Shown: piece after piece, positions 26,897 to 34,113 of the stretch
Position numbering within the stretch: the first letter of the stretch is position 1
Layout: every line of letters starts with the position of its first letter
NCBI GenBank assembly: GCA_027003075.1
Contig: JALWYV010000054.1
Location: 1-40,124 of the forward strand
Direction: 5' to 3'
Source: Caldifarciminota bacterium
GTDB taxonomy: Bacteria > Hydrothermota > Hydrothermia > LBFQ01
Length of the DNA stretch: 40,124 bases
Program-made: the position numbers and the translations under genes
Notes under the pieces: model-generated
The model's input: only the letters and a program-made list of their open reading frames with translations
What the model was told of the DNA's origin: nothing
Database searches by the model: none

Positions 26897-27031
26897 TTAT
26901 TCCATACGGCAGGCTTCCGTATGTAAACCACTATAAAGATTATGCCAGTTACTTCGTAAAGTGGAAGCCATAGGTCTAGGCTTACCACCCTTCTTATCGT
27001 TGACCTTCTGAAGTCTCAGGACTTTTTTCAT
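26897..27031 (-). CDS. lanthipeptide precursor 3 (44 residues)
   Basis: The leader is identical in protein to that of precursor 1 (MKKVLRLQKV, then NDKKGGKPRP). The core (21-44) is different: S23, T24, S27, S34, T38 and one Cys41, with S23-x3-S27 and S34-x3-T38-x2-C41, ending RME as in precursor 2. It lacks the RPLG start of the other two cores. AAAGGAGG lies 6 bases before the ATG at 27031. It is the promoter-proximal gene of the array and should be the most strongly transcribed. Confidence 0.88.
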   Translation of the reverse strand: MKKVLRLQKVNDKKGGKPRPMASTLRSNWHNLYSGLHTEACRME

Positions 27032-27139
27032 GTTCCCCTCCTTTGTTCCCCTTCGGCCTTCACCCTCTCCGGGTGAAGGGGTTAAGCCCCAGAGAGGTAT
27101 CGCCCGTTCCGGGTCGGCGTCACCCTCAACCCCCACCCC
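26973..27139 (-). repeat. leader/5'-UTR cassette, copy 3
   Basis: This 167-base segment serves precursor 3 and differs from copy 1 at a single position. Its upstream edge (27139) lies at about the expected transcription start of the precursor operon. Confidence 0.85.
27057..27079 (-). promoter_or_regulatory. hairpin before precursor 3
   Basis: This is the same perfect 9-bp stem and GGAGA loop as at precursor 2, again 25 bases before the ATG. The fixed spacing in all three copies suggests a role in translation, RNA stability or processing. Confidence 0.5.
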
Positions 27140-27147
27140 AGGGAAAT

Positions 27148-27178
27148 ACAATAATGGCCGATTTTTTTATTTTGTCAA
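27148..27178 (-). promoter_or_regulatory. promoter of the lanthipeptide precursor operon
   Basis: A perfect -35 TTGACA lies at 27178-27173 (minus strand). A -10-like TATTGT follows at 27153-27148 with a 19-base spacer; ATTATT with 17 bases is the alternative. Predicted transcription starts near 27141, giving a leader RNA of about 110 bases. Confidence 0.5.
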
Positions 27179-27201
27179 GTACCCCCATCCCCCCATATAA
27201 T
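27172..27201 (+). promoter_or_regulatory. promoter of the ABC exporter gene
   Basis: -35 TTGTCA (27172-27177), 18-base spacer, perfect -10 TATAAT (27196-27201). The ATG at 27217 is 15 bases beyond the -10, so the leader would be very short. Its -35 overlaps the -35 of the divergent precursor promoter. Confidence 0.65.
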
Positions 27202-27216
27202 CCACCCCGCACAATT

Positions 27217-28764
27217 ATGGGAGTTTTTAAGCAGATGCTGTGGAAGTTCAGGGGAAGGGTATTGCTGAAGGTCCTCATTATGGTTATTATATTCCCGGCT
27301 ATAGGGTTTATTGAGCCGTTTATTACGAAATTTCTGTTTGATAAGGCTATAATTCCCAAAGATTTCCACGCCCTGATCGTCATCTTAGCGATAATGGTGG
27401 TGATATACCCCCTCTCCAACGTAATTTCCTACCTTTACACCCTCTTTGACGTCAGGCTGGATAACGACATACAGAAGGAGATTTTCAGGGAGTACCTTGA
27501 TAGGTTTTATTACATCCCCTACAAAGAGATAATTTCTCGCGACGTCGGGTACTATTTGAGCAGGATTTACGACGAACCTACGGCTACGGTGACGGGCGCT
27601 CTGGACACCTTCGTAATGCTCTTCAGCAGGATAATGGACGTCATAGGGAGGACAATTGCGATGTTTATCCTGTCCCCCATAGCCCTGATATTCGTACTTC
27701 CCATTTCAATCATATCCATCTTACTGACCTCAAGGTTCAACGCAGACATAGACAAACTCACGAAGGAGCAGATGGAACACGAGGCCCTCCTGAAGGACAG
27801 ACTAACGAACACCCTTAGCTCGTACCCGCTCGTCAGGATATTCAACGCTCAAAAAAGGATATGGAATATTATTGTGCAATTTCTGGATAATTTTCTTAAC
27901 ACCACGTACAATTTAACGAAAAAACGGGAGATTTATATATTCGCCCTTCAGATAGCCAGCATGCTGGCGCAGGTATCCTTTACGGTGATAAACGCATACC
28001 TCCTGTTTATGGACAAGATTACGGTGGGGGACTTCGTGGGGTTTATGTCGGCTTTCTACGCCTTTTACGGTTCGCTGAACTCCATATTCAACTCCATTCC
28101 GGAGATCGTCTCCATAAGGTCAAGGTTGGACAGGATAGAGAGGTTCCTGAAGGAGAAGAGGATAAGCGAGGTGGAGAGGGGCGAAGGGGTCATCCTTGAG
28201 GACGTATCCTTCTCCTACGACCACCACCCCGTCCTCTCTGGCCTGACGCTAAAGATAGCGCCGGGGGAAAGGGTGCTCATAACGGGTCCGAACGGGAGCG
28301 GGAAGAGTACCGTCCTTAACATCATCGCTGGCCTCCTCCCCCCGGACAGCGGCCGCGTAATAACCTGCCGCAGGGTATCCCTGGCCCCCCAGACCTTCGT
28401 AGATATCCCCCTGATGGAGTACCCGAAGGTGTTTGCCGTTGATGAGGGTAAGTTTATGGAACTTCTGAAGGTCTTCAACCTCCCGCCCGACAAGACCCCC
28501 TCCAACCTGTCCGCCGGCCAGATTAAAAAGTTCGCCGTTGCCCTCGCCCTATCGCGGGACGCCGACTGCTACATCCTTGATGAACCTCTGGAGAACGTTG
28601 ACGTTGAGGATAAAGGGAGGTTAATGGAGGTTATTTTGAAGGAAACGAATGGCAGGATCCTTATAATGACTACCCATGATCACGTTATAAACAGATACCT
28701 TGACGCCTTCAACTCCATAGTTCGGCTTTCAGGAGAAATTTCCGCCAAGGGAGGAGCAAACTGA
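27217..28764 (+). CDS. ABC exporter (fused TMD-NBD), probable lanthipeptide transporter
   Basis: This is a 515-residue half-transporter. The membrane domain (about 1-300) has several hydrophobic helices (VLIMVIIFPAIGFIEPF, ALIVILAIMVVIYPL, FILSPIALIFVLPISII). The nucleotide-binding domain (about 325-500) has Walker A GPNGSGKST, signature NLSAGQIKK, Walker B CYILDEPLE and the switch His in MTTHDH. No C39 peptidase domain precedes it, so the leader would be removed by another protease. The frame is open further upstream, but the ATG at 27217 lies just behind its own promoter, and upstream codons overlap the precursor leader RNA. It is divergent from the precursors and probably exports them; an immunity role is also possible. 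Confidence 0.85.
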   Translation: MGVFKQMLWKFRGRVLLKVLIMVIIFPAIGFIEPFITKFLFDKAIIPKDFHALIVILAIMVVIYPLSNVISYLYTLFDVRLDNDIQKEIFREYLDRFYYIPYKEIISRDVGYYLSRIYDEPTATVTGALDTFVMLFSRIMDVIGRTIAMFILSPIALIFVLPISIISILLTSRFNADIDKLTKEQMEHEALLKDRLTNTLSSYPLVRIFNAQKRIWNIIVQFLDNFLNTTYNLTKKREIYIFALQIASMLAQVSFTVINAYLLFMDKITVGDFVGFMSAFYAFYGSLNSIFNSIPEIVSIRSRLDRIERFLKEKRISEVERGEGVILEDVSFSYDHHPVLSGLTLKIAPGERVLITGPNGSGKSTVLNIIAGLLPPDSGRVITCRRVSLAPQTFVDIPLMEYPKVFAVDEGKFMELLKVFNLPPDKTPSNLSAGQIKKFAVALALSRDADCYILDEPLENVDVEDKGRLMEVILKETNGRILIMTTHDHVINRYLDAFNSIVRLSGEISAKGGAN

Positions 28765-28797
28765 TAAATCCCTACCTCGTTGGTCAGAATTCGGCCG

Positions 28798-28803
28798 TAA
28801 AAT
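28798..28803 (+). promoter_or_regulatory. -10 box for the sufT-like gene (leaderless)
   Basis: TAAAAT lies exactly 9 nt before the ATG at 28813. No Shine-Dalgarno sequence is present. Confidence 0.45.
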
Positions 28804-28812
28804 ACCCTTGCT

Positions 28813-29187
28813 ATGCTTGAGAACAGGAAAGATCAGGAGGAACTGCAGAGGCTTGAGGAGATGCGTAAGAGAAACCTGACTAAAGAAGCCGTTGTAGGCG
28901 TCCTGAAGGATATCTACGACCCCGAGATCCCGGTGAACATCTGGGACCTCGGACTCATCTACGCCCTTGAGATAGACCCGGAGAAGAAGAGCGTTTACAT
29001 TCTCATGACCGTAACGGCTCCGGGTTGTCCGGTGGCCGAGCCTCTGAGGATGATGGTGGAGGACCGTTTGAGGGCGCTCGGCTTTGAGGACGTAAAGGTG
29101 GAACTGACGTTTGACCCTCCCTGGTCCATAGACAGGATGACGGAGGAGGGGAAGGAGATACTCAGGGCGATGGGTTATCCCATCTAA
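28813..29187 (+). CDS. sufT: SufT/DUF59 (MIP18-like) iron-sulfur assembly protein
   Basis: This 124-residue protein matches the MIP18/DUF59 family: VLKDIYDPEIPVNIWDLGLIY, MTVTAPGCPVAEPL with the conserved Cys, and FDPPWSIDRMTEEGKEILRAMGY near the end. Such proteins help mature iron-sulfur proteins. No other suf or isc genes are adjacent, so the symbol reflects family resemblance, not context. It converges with pgeF and overlaps it by four bases. Confidence 0.85.
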   Translation: MLENRKDQEELQRLEEMRKRNLTKEAVVGVLKDIYDPEIPVNIWDLGLIYALEIDPEKKSVYILMTVTAPGCPVAEPLRMMVEDRLRALGFEDVKVELTFDPPWSIDRMTEEGKEILRAMGYPI

Positions 29188-29786
29188 AGGAGTACGGCGT
29201 AAGCGTACAGCCTGCCCTTATCCCCCCTTCGGTAGGAGTACAGGGTCCTGTCTTCGTACGTACACGCAGGCGGGGGAATCACCTCTTTAACTCCCCACTT
29301 CCTCAGGATTTTCAGGTTGTACTCGTAAAGGTCAAGCAGGTACTTACCGTTCCCCTTCGGTTTCAGAAAACTGCCGAAGTAAGGTTTCAGATCCTCCCCC
29401 ACCTCGTAACACCTCCCGCATATTCCGGGGCCGAAGGCCACGGTTACGCTCTCCGGATCCACGCCCCAGAGGGAGTGCATGAGGCTCAGTCCTTCGTGTA
29501 ATATACCCCGAACGCTTCCCCTCCATCCGGCGTGCAGCACTCCGACCGCCCTTTCACTCACCAGAAATATGGGATAGCAGTCGGCCACCTTCACACCTAT
29601 CCTCGCCCCCCTTACGTCCGTAAGGACGCCGTCCCCCACCTCCTCTCTCTGGCCTCTGTAAACTACCACCCTCGCTCCGTGAATCTGCTTTAACTTAAGG
29701 GCCAGATCAACCGGCTCGCGGGATATTGCGACCTCTACCCCTTTTACCCCATCCAATACAAACCCCTTATCGTCCCTCTTCCACAC
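29184..29786 (-). CDS. pgeF: PgeF/YfiH multicopper-laccase-fold protein
   Basis: This 200-residue protein matches the PgeF (YfiH, DUF152) family: LKQIHGARVVVYRG, GDGVLTDVRGARIGVKVADCYPIFLVS, AVGVLHAGWRGSVRG and FGPGICGRCYEVG. The Cys and His residues in ADCYP and HAGWRG are the active-site metal ligands. Members act on purine nucleosides or edit peptidoglycan. The start is GTG 29786 behind a TATACT on the minus strand. It is somewhat shorter than the typical ~240 residues, mostly at the N-terminus. Confidence 0.88.
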   Translation of the reverse strand: MWKRDDKGFVLDGVKGVEVAISREPVDLALKLKQIHGARVVVYRGQREEVGDGVLTDVRGARIGVKVADCYPIFLVSERAVGVLHAGWRGSVRGILHEGLSLMHSLWGVDPESVTVAFGPGICGRCYEVGEDLKPYFGSFLKPKGNGKYLLDLYEYNLKILRKWGVKEVIPPPACTYEDRTLYSYRRGDKGRLYAYAVLL

Positions 29787-29792
29787 CCGTTT

Positions 29793-29798
29793 AGTATA
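29793..29798 (-). promoter_or_regulatory. -10 box for pgeF
   Basis: TATACT on the minus strand, 6 nt before the GTG at 29786. It lies close behind the preceding gene's end, so read-through is also possible. Confidence 0.35.
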
Positions 29799-29804
29799 AC
29801 GGCG

Positions 29805-31454
29805 TCAACGGACGACCACCCTGGCCTTAGTCTCACCTCCTCCGTGTTCCATCCTGAGCAGGTATATCCCCTTCTTCAGGCGTACCGGCACCCTGTACAG
29901 ACCGGAGAAGCCCTTAAGGGAAGTTGAGAATATCTTCCTGCCGTCCACGGTGTACAAAGAGAGCTTGAGGTCGGTTTCACCCTTAACCCTTACCCTCAAC
30001 TCCCGTCCGACGACGGCGTAGTTCAGATAGCAGTTTACGTACTTCTCCCCGACCCCCAGCTCCTGATCTCCCTCGCCGAGGGCAAGGCCGCATATCAGGT
30101 TCATTCCGGGATCCACGTTCTGGGTTGATACCGAGTAGGATGAGGGTGTATAGGAGAAGCTGTACACGTTCCAGCTACCCGACTGGGTTAGAGACACGTC
30201 GTAAACGGATATGGGATATGACCTCCAGAAGCACGTGTCCAGACCTCCGGAGTCCGCCGCAACGAGGCCGTCGTACCCGCCGACCGTCCATCCACTCCTG
30301 TTGGTATATCCGGCCACGTACGGTATGTTGTTATCACTGATATCCATCGCTCGTCCGCTCTCGTCTCCGGACGAGACGAGGTACCTGAACTTCACGAGGT
30401 TGCCCGTAGGTTTGTCAAATGCGGCTATAAAGAGGTCCGAGTTGTTGAAGAAACCCGTCATCCAGTAGTAGTTGGGCCCCTCAACCACGTCCACACCCAC
30501 GTCGTGGCCTCCCGTGGACAGCCTCTTCGCATAGACCACGTTACCGTTAGAATTAAACTTGACGAAGAGTATATCCCTGTTTGAGCCGTTGGAAATCTCA
30601 TCGGCCAGAATGAAGCCACCGTCGGACGTGGGCTTTGCCCACGAGAAGAACTTACCCCTTCCGTCGTCGTAGTAGGTCCTGGGATACCTCTTCTGCCAGA
30701 GCAGGTTACCGCTGCTGTTAAACTTGCCTATCCATATATCGTAGAAGGAAGGGGCTATCAGAACGTAGTTTCCGTCCGTCGTCTGTATGGCCGTCGTGGC
30801 GAACTCCCAGTCCGTCGTTCCCACGGGCCTCATCCACTGGATGTTCAGGCTGGCGTCAAACTTTGCTATGAAGGCGTCCCCTTCCTGTACGTAGCAGTCT
30901 CCCCACGAGTCCGTCTCGCTGTACGTCATGTAGCCGGCGGCCACGATCCCGCCGTCACTCGTGGGCCACACGCCGAGGACCCTCGTCTGTCTGTCGCTGG
31001 CTGAACAGGACCAGCTGGCGGCCGGGTCCATGTGCCTTCCACGAAGGAAGTTGCCCGTTGAGGACATCTGAATAAGGAAGCCGTAAAGGGGAGCGTAGCA
31101 GCTGCCCGGGCCGGCGCCACCGTCGTTGCACCACGTACCTCCCACCACGATGTTTCCCCCCGTCTGCCAGACGACCTTATACGCCCAGTCGTCCCTTCCA
31201 CTGCTGTTCCCTATTACCTTCTTCCACTGGGGTACGGAAGGTACCATGAGGATAAAGTCCTCGTCGCTCCCGCTTATGGAGTAGCTTATGGTGAACAGGA
31301 GGAGTACCGGGAGGGAGTCTCCGCGAAAGTCCAGCCCCCACATCTGGTCGTAGTTGCTCCCTCCGTACGTGGAAAGACCCGCCCAGGTTATCTGGGCGTT
31401 GAGAATCCCCGTCCCCACGCTCAGCAACAACAGGGCGCTAATGGAGTATCTCAT
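29805..31454 (-). CDS. exported beta-propeller-like protein with type IX-like tail
   Basis: This is a 549-residue protein. The signal peptide is MRYSISALLLLSVGTGILNA. The body holds repeated propeller-like blades with a WxTSDGGIVAAGY / KPTSDGGFILADE / QTTDGNYVLIAP pattern and following FxxSGNxxW/xY elements, as in SBBP- or delta-60-type repeats of Gram-negative surface proteins. The C-terminal ~75 residues form a sorting sandwich (LKLSLYTVDGRKIFS, LKKGIYLLRMEHG), ending RVVVR. It overlaps the preceding gene by 17 bases; AGGA lies just before its ATG. Confidence 0.8.
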   Translation of the reverse strand: MRYSISALLLLSVGTGILNAQITWAGLSTYGGSNYDQMWGLDFRGDSLPVLLLFTISYSISGSDEDFILMVPSVPQWKKVIGNSSGRDDWAYKVVWQTGGNIVVGGTWCNDGGAGPGSCYAPLYGFLIQMSSTGNFLRGRHMDPAASWSCSASDRQTRVLGVWPTSDGGIVAAGYMTYSETDSWGDCYVQEGDAFIAKFDASLNIQWMRPVGTTDWEFATTAIQTTDGNYVLIAPSFYDIWIGKFNSSGNLLWQKRYPRTYYDDGRGKFFSWAKPTSDGGFILADEISNGSNRDILFVKFNSNGNVVYAKRLSTGGHDVGVDVVEGPNYYWMTGFFNNSDLFIAAFDKPTGNLVKFRYLVSSGDESGRAMDISDNNIPYVAGYTNRSGWTVGGYDGLVAADSGGLDTCFWRSYPISVYDVSLTQSGSWNVYSFSYTPSSYSVSTQNVDPGMNLICGLALGEGDQELGVGEKYVNCYLNYAVVGRELRVRVKGETDLKLSLYTVDGRKIFSTSLKGFSGLYRVPVRLKKGIYLLRMEHGGGETKARVVVR

Positions 31455-31737
31455 AATTCCTCACCCCCTCTTTCTGGAGGATCTCCTTAAGGCGTGCCGT
31501 ATCAAGGGTCTTTTCCGGGTACGTCCATATGTACAGGGAACGCTTCAACTCGGAGAAAGTTATACGCTGGATAACATCGTTATTCGGGTTAAGTTCTGTA
31601 GTTATGGCACTCATAAGCCGATCAACGCACTTCCCACACTTCGTAAAGGTCGTATCCTCAATCACGACCGCCCACCAGTTTGCCGGCTTACTCACGGCGT
31701 GAGGCACAGCCAGCTGCGATATTACCCATATTAACAT
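31438..31737 (-). CDS. small exported HMA-like protein with CxxC
   Basis: This is a 99-residue protein. A signal-like N-terminus (MLIWVISQLAVPHAVSK) is followed by a domain reading TKCGKCVDRLMSAI, then ITFSELKRSLYIWTYPEK and LKEILQKEGV. This matches the ferredoxin-like fold of heavy-metal-associated domains, with the metal-binding CxxC. It could bind a metal outside the cytoplasm or be a redox protein. The start is ATG 31737, 6 nt after a TATAAT; longer upstream starts would read through the promoter. The overlap with the propeller gene implies coupled translation. Confidence 0.6.
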   Translation of the reverse strand: MLIWVISQLAVPHAVSKPANWWAVVIEDTTFTKCGKCVDRLMSAITTELNPNNDVIQRITFSELKRSLYIWTYPEKTLDTARLKEILQKEGVRNYEILH

Positions 31738-31743
31738 ACCACA

Positions 31744-31749
31744 ATTATA
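31744..31749 (-). promoter_or_regulatory. -10 box for the HMA-like/propeller gene pair
   Basis: Perfect TATAAT on the minus strand, 6 nt before the ATG at 31737. Confidence 0.5.
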
Positions 31750-31836
31750 CGGCTGTACAACGATAGTGTGTTCAGGTTGTGCATCCATCAGAAAATTAGA
31801 GGCCTTAAAGTGCATAAAAATTGCAAAATTCTCCCT

Positions 31837-31842
31837 TAAAAT
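31837..31842 (+). promoter_or_regulatory. -10 box for the KaiC-like operon
   Basis: TAAAAT lies 8 nt before the ATG at 31851. TACAAT at 31842-31847 is an alternative but leaves only 3 nt. Confidence 0.4.
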
Positions 31843-31850
31843 ACAATCCT

Positions 31851-32750
31851 ATGCCGGAGCATGAGGGAAAAGATACGAAGTACGAGTCCAGACCCTTCCT
31901 TAAGGGCGTTAAGACGTTAAAGGAGGCGGGAAAGGAGGCCCCGAAGCTGGAAGGAGTTCCCACAGGTGTTGAGGGGCTGGACGATATGTTCTTTACGAGC
32001 GTAGTTAAGGACGGAAAGGCGAAGAAGGTTTCCCTTGGAGGTATACCGAAGTACGCCGTTATTAACATAACCGGGGTGTCGGATACGGGCAAGTCCCTCT
32101 TAGTTGAGCAGTTCGCAGTTAAGAGGGCGAGCGAGGGGGACAGGGTGGTGTTCGTCACGGTTGAGTCCCCGGCTCCCTTCGTGGCTATGGCTCTGAAGGA
32201 GAGGGCGAAGGCCATGGGTATAGAGGATACATCCGTAGTTGACGAGAACATCGTTCTAATAGATGCGGCCTCTTATACGGTACTCCGGGAGAGCATGCAG
32301 ACCCTCCTTGACACTATAGCCTACGCCATTAAGACCTACAAGGCGGACTACACGGTGATAGACTCCGTGACGGGTCTCTACGAGGCGAAGGAGATGATGG
32401 CCCGCAGTATAGTCCGCCAGCTGTTCAACTTCATGAAGAAGTGGTACCAGACCGCCCTTTTCGTCTCCCAGAAACGCTCTGGCCACGAGGAGCTTTCAGC
32501 CGAGGCCGCCGGAGGGTACGCCATATCCCATATCGTGGACTGCACGATGGTGATGTCCAAGAAACTCATAATAACCCGGTACGACGAGAGCATATACCGC
32601 AGGCCCATCGGCGATATGGTCAGACTCTTCAGGATAGACGGGTGTCGCATGTGCGGACACGACACCGACACCCACTTCATGGAGATAACCGAGCTCGGCC
32701 TTATAAGGATAGGCCCGAGCCTTAAAGAGGTAGCAAAGAAAAAGGAGTAA
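31851..32750 (+). CDS. KaiC-like RecA-fold ATPase (thermophile type)
   Basis: This is a 299-residue single KaiC domain. It shows GVPTGVEGLDDMFF, Walker A GVSDTGKS (75-82), FVTVESPAPF, Walker B YTVIDS (157-162) and a conserved SQKRSGHEELSAEAAGGYAI segment. A C-terminal Cys265-x2-Cys268-x-His270-x4-His275 could bind zinc. It resembles the thermophile KaiC families that occur beside a near-KaiC regulatory protein, and that gene is indeed two downstream. The start is ATG 31851; an upstream TTG is in frame but lies over the promoter. Such proteins are thought to act in signalling, but their targets are unknown. Confidence 0.85.
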   Translation: MPEHEGKDTKYESRPFLKGVKTLKEAGKEAPKLEGVPTGVEGLDDMFFTSVVKDGKAKKVSLGGIPKYAVINITGVSDTGKSLLVEQFAVKRASEGDRVVFVTVESPAPFVAMALKERAKAMGIEDTSVVDENIVLIDAASYTVLRESMQTLLDTIAYAIKTYKADYTVIDSVTGLYEAKEMMARSIVRQLFNFMKKWYQTALFVSQKRSGHEELSAEAAGGYAISHIVDCTMVMSKKLIITRYDESIYRRPIGDMVRLFRIDGCRMCGHDTDTHFMEITELGLIRIGPSLKEVAKKKE

Positions 32751-32754
32751 GGAT

Positions 32755-33432
32755 ATGAGATACGAGATACAGCACGGGCCAGCTTACGCCCTGTTGAAGG
32801 TGTACCTTGAGGAGGGGGAGAGCGTGGTGGCGGAGCCGGGGGCCATGGTCCTGATGAGGAACGTGGATATGAAGACCACCATGCCCGGTGGGTTCTTTAA
32901 GTCCATAATGAGGGCGGCTCTCGGAGGCGAGAGCCTGTTCGTCAACACCTTCGTGGGCAAAAGCGGAGGAGGGGAGGTGTGGCTGGCCCCCAACGTTCCG
33001 GGGGATACGGCCTACGTGCCGTTGAACGGGGAGAAGATCCTGATACAGGATAACAGCTATCTGGCTCACCACGGCGACGTGAACGTGGGGGTGGAGTTCA
33101 GGGGTCTGGGCGGATTCCTGTCCGAAGGGGACTTCGTGTGGCTCAAGGCGGAAGGGGAGGGGGGAGTATGGATAAACTCCTTCGGTGCCATGGAAACCGT
33201 TGAACTCAAGGAGGGAGAGACCGTTACGGTTGACAACTTCCACCTGGTGGCGATGGATTCCGGGGTTAGGTATAAGATGAGGAAGGTGGGCGGTTTAAAG
33301 AGCGTCCTTTTCGGTGGAGAGGGCATAGTGGTGGAACTCTCCGGACCCGGAAGGGTCGTGATTCAGACCCGCACGGTTGACGGCCTCGCCCAGACGGTCA
33401 TACCCTTCCTGCCGAAGGGTGAGGAAAGTTAA
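32755..33432 (+). CDS. AIM24/TIGR00266-like protein
   Basis: This is a 225-residue beta-helix-like protein of the AIM24/TIGR00266 family: VYLEEGESVVAEPGAMVLMRNVDMKTTMPG, GESLFVNTFVGKSGGGEVWLAP, VELSGPGRVVIQTRT. The family has no firm function, although it is common beside stress or signalling genes. GGAG lies nine bases before the ATG. It sits four bases after the KaiC-like stop. Confidence 0.85.
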   Translation: MRYEIQHGPAYALLKVYLEEGESVVAEPGAMVLMRNVDMKTTMPGGFFKSIMRAALGGESLFVNTFVGKSGGGEVWLAPNVPGDTAYVPLNGEKILIQDNSYLAHHGDVNVGVEFRGLGGFLSEGDFVWLKAEGEGGVWINSFGAMETVELKEGETVTVDNFHLVAMDSGVRYKMRKVGGLKSVLFGGEGIVVELSGPGRVVIQTRTVDGLAQTVIPFLPKGEES

Positions 33433-33447
33433 AAAGGAGGTAGGAGC

Positions 33448-34071
33448 ATGCCGATACTGACACAGGAGGAGATAAAGCGCTACGACGTGGACACCATGGC
33501 AATAAGGGTATTCCTCAAGGCCCTTGAGATCCTCGGGGGGCCGAGGAAGCTCATAGAGTACCGCAACCTTACGTGGCTTCCCAGCCTGATGGAGGCCGCC
33601 TACGCCATAGTCCTGCAGGACATGGAGATGAAGACCGAAAGCGAGATAGCCGAGTTCCTCGGTCTCACCCGGCAAACCGTCCGGAACATCCTCCGCGCCG
33701 ACCCCGAGCTCGTAATGAAGAAGCTGGCCGGAGAGCTGGAGGAGAAGACACCCCGCGCCCATACGGCCGGAGGTCTGGCCAAGATAGCCTACAGGGAGAT
33801 AAAGGAGGGCAGGGATCACCTCGCCATATTCAACTTCGCCTTCTCCGTGGCCTCTGAGGTCCTCGGTATAGTCTGGCCGGTTGAGGTCCTCCTCAGGATA
33901 AAGGGCCTTGACTTCCCCGTCGGTAAGGAGGAACTCCTGCAGAGGCTCTCCGGTCTCAGGATAAAGGACGTCCCGGCCGAAGAGATCCTTGAAAGGCTCA
34001 CGTACCCCATAAAGTCTCCCGCCGAGTTGCTTAAACGGATAAGGCTGACCCTGGAGGAGATGGGTAAGTAA
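33448..34071 (+). CDS. near-KaiC regulatory-domain (HTH) protein
   Basis: This 207-residue helical protein has a helix-turn-helix at about residues 60-85 (SEIAEFLGLTRQTVRNIL) and a C-terminal helical domain. It resembles the 'near KaiC' regulatory family, which regularly neighbours KaiC-like genes in thermophiles, so the two probably form one signalling unit. AAGGAGG lies nine bases before the ATG. No membrane segment is seen. Confidence 0.75.
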   Translation: MPILTQEEIKRYDVDTMAIRVFLKALEILGGPRKLIEYRNLTWLPSLMEAAYAIVLQDMEMKTESEIAEFLGLTRQTVRNILRADPELVMKKLAGELEEKTPRAHTAGGLAKIAYREIKEGRDHLAIFNFAFSVASEVLGIVWPVEVLLRIKGLDFPVGKEELLQRLSGLRIKDVPAEEILERLTYPIKSPAELLKRIRLTLEEMGK

Positions 34072-34076
34072 GGGAC

Positions 34077-34099
34077 GGGGGGCGTACGCCCCCCCTTTC
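34077..34099 (+). terminator. GC hairpin after the near-KaiC gene
   Basis: GGGGGGCG (34077-34084) and CGCCCCCC form a perfect palindrome, followed by a short CTTTCT. The weak T tract suggests partial termination before the macrodomain gene. Confidence 0.5.
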
Positions 34100-34113
34100 T
34101 CCGGAGGTGCGGC

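Noticed and set aside
26087-26926. Plus-strand frames across the precursor array
   Set aside because: They are antisense to the precursor genes and lanKC, and none has a ribosome binding site or family resemblance.
26466-27139. CRISPR or insertion-sequence explanation for the three repeats
   Set aside because: The units are spaced 232 and 275 bases apart, contain coding leader sequences, and have no uniform spacers, terminal inverted repeats or transposase.
26525-27151. Longer precursor peptides starting upstream, because the frame is open through the repeated untranslated region
   Set aside because: Each ATG has AAAGGAGG at the right distance, the LxLQ motif would then lie far from the N-terminus, and the conserved hairpin explains the repeat better. 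The one base difference changes the upstream 'protein' but keeps RNA pairing.
27043-27216. A longer start for the ABC exporter
   Set aside because: The extra codons read through the opposite-strand precursor leader and the exporter's own promoter, and the added residues are Pro-rich and unlike the family.
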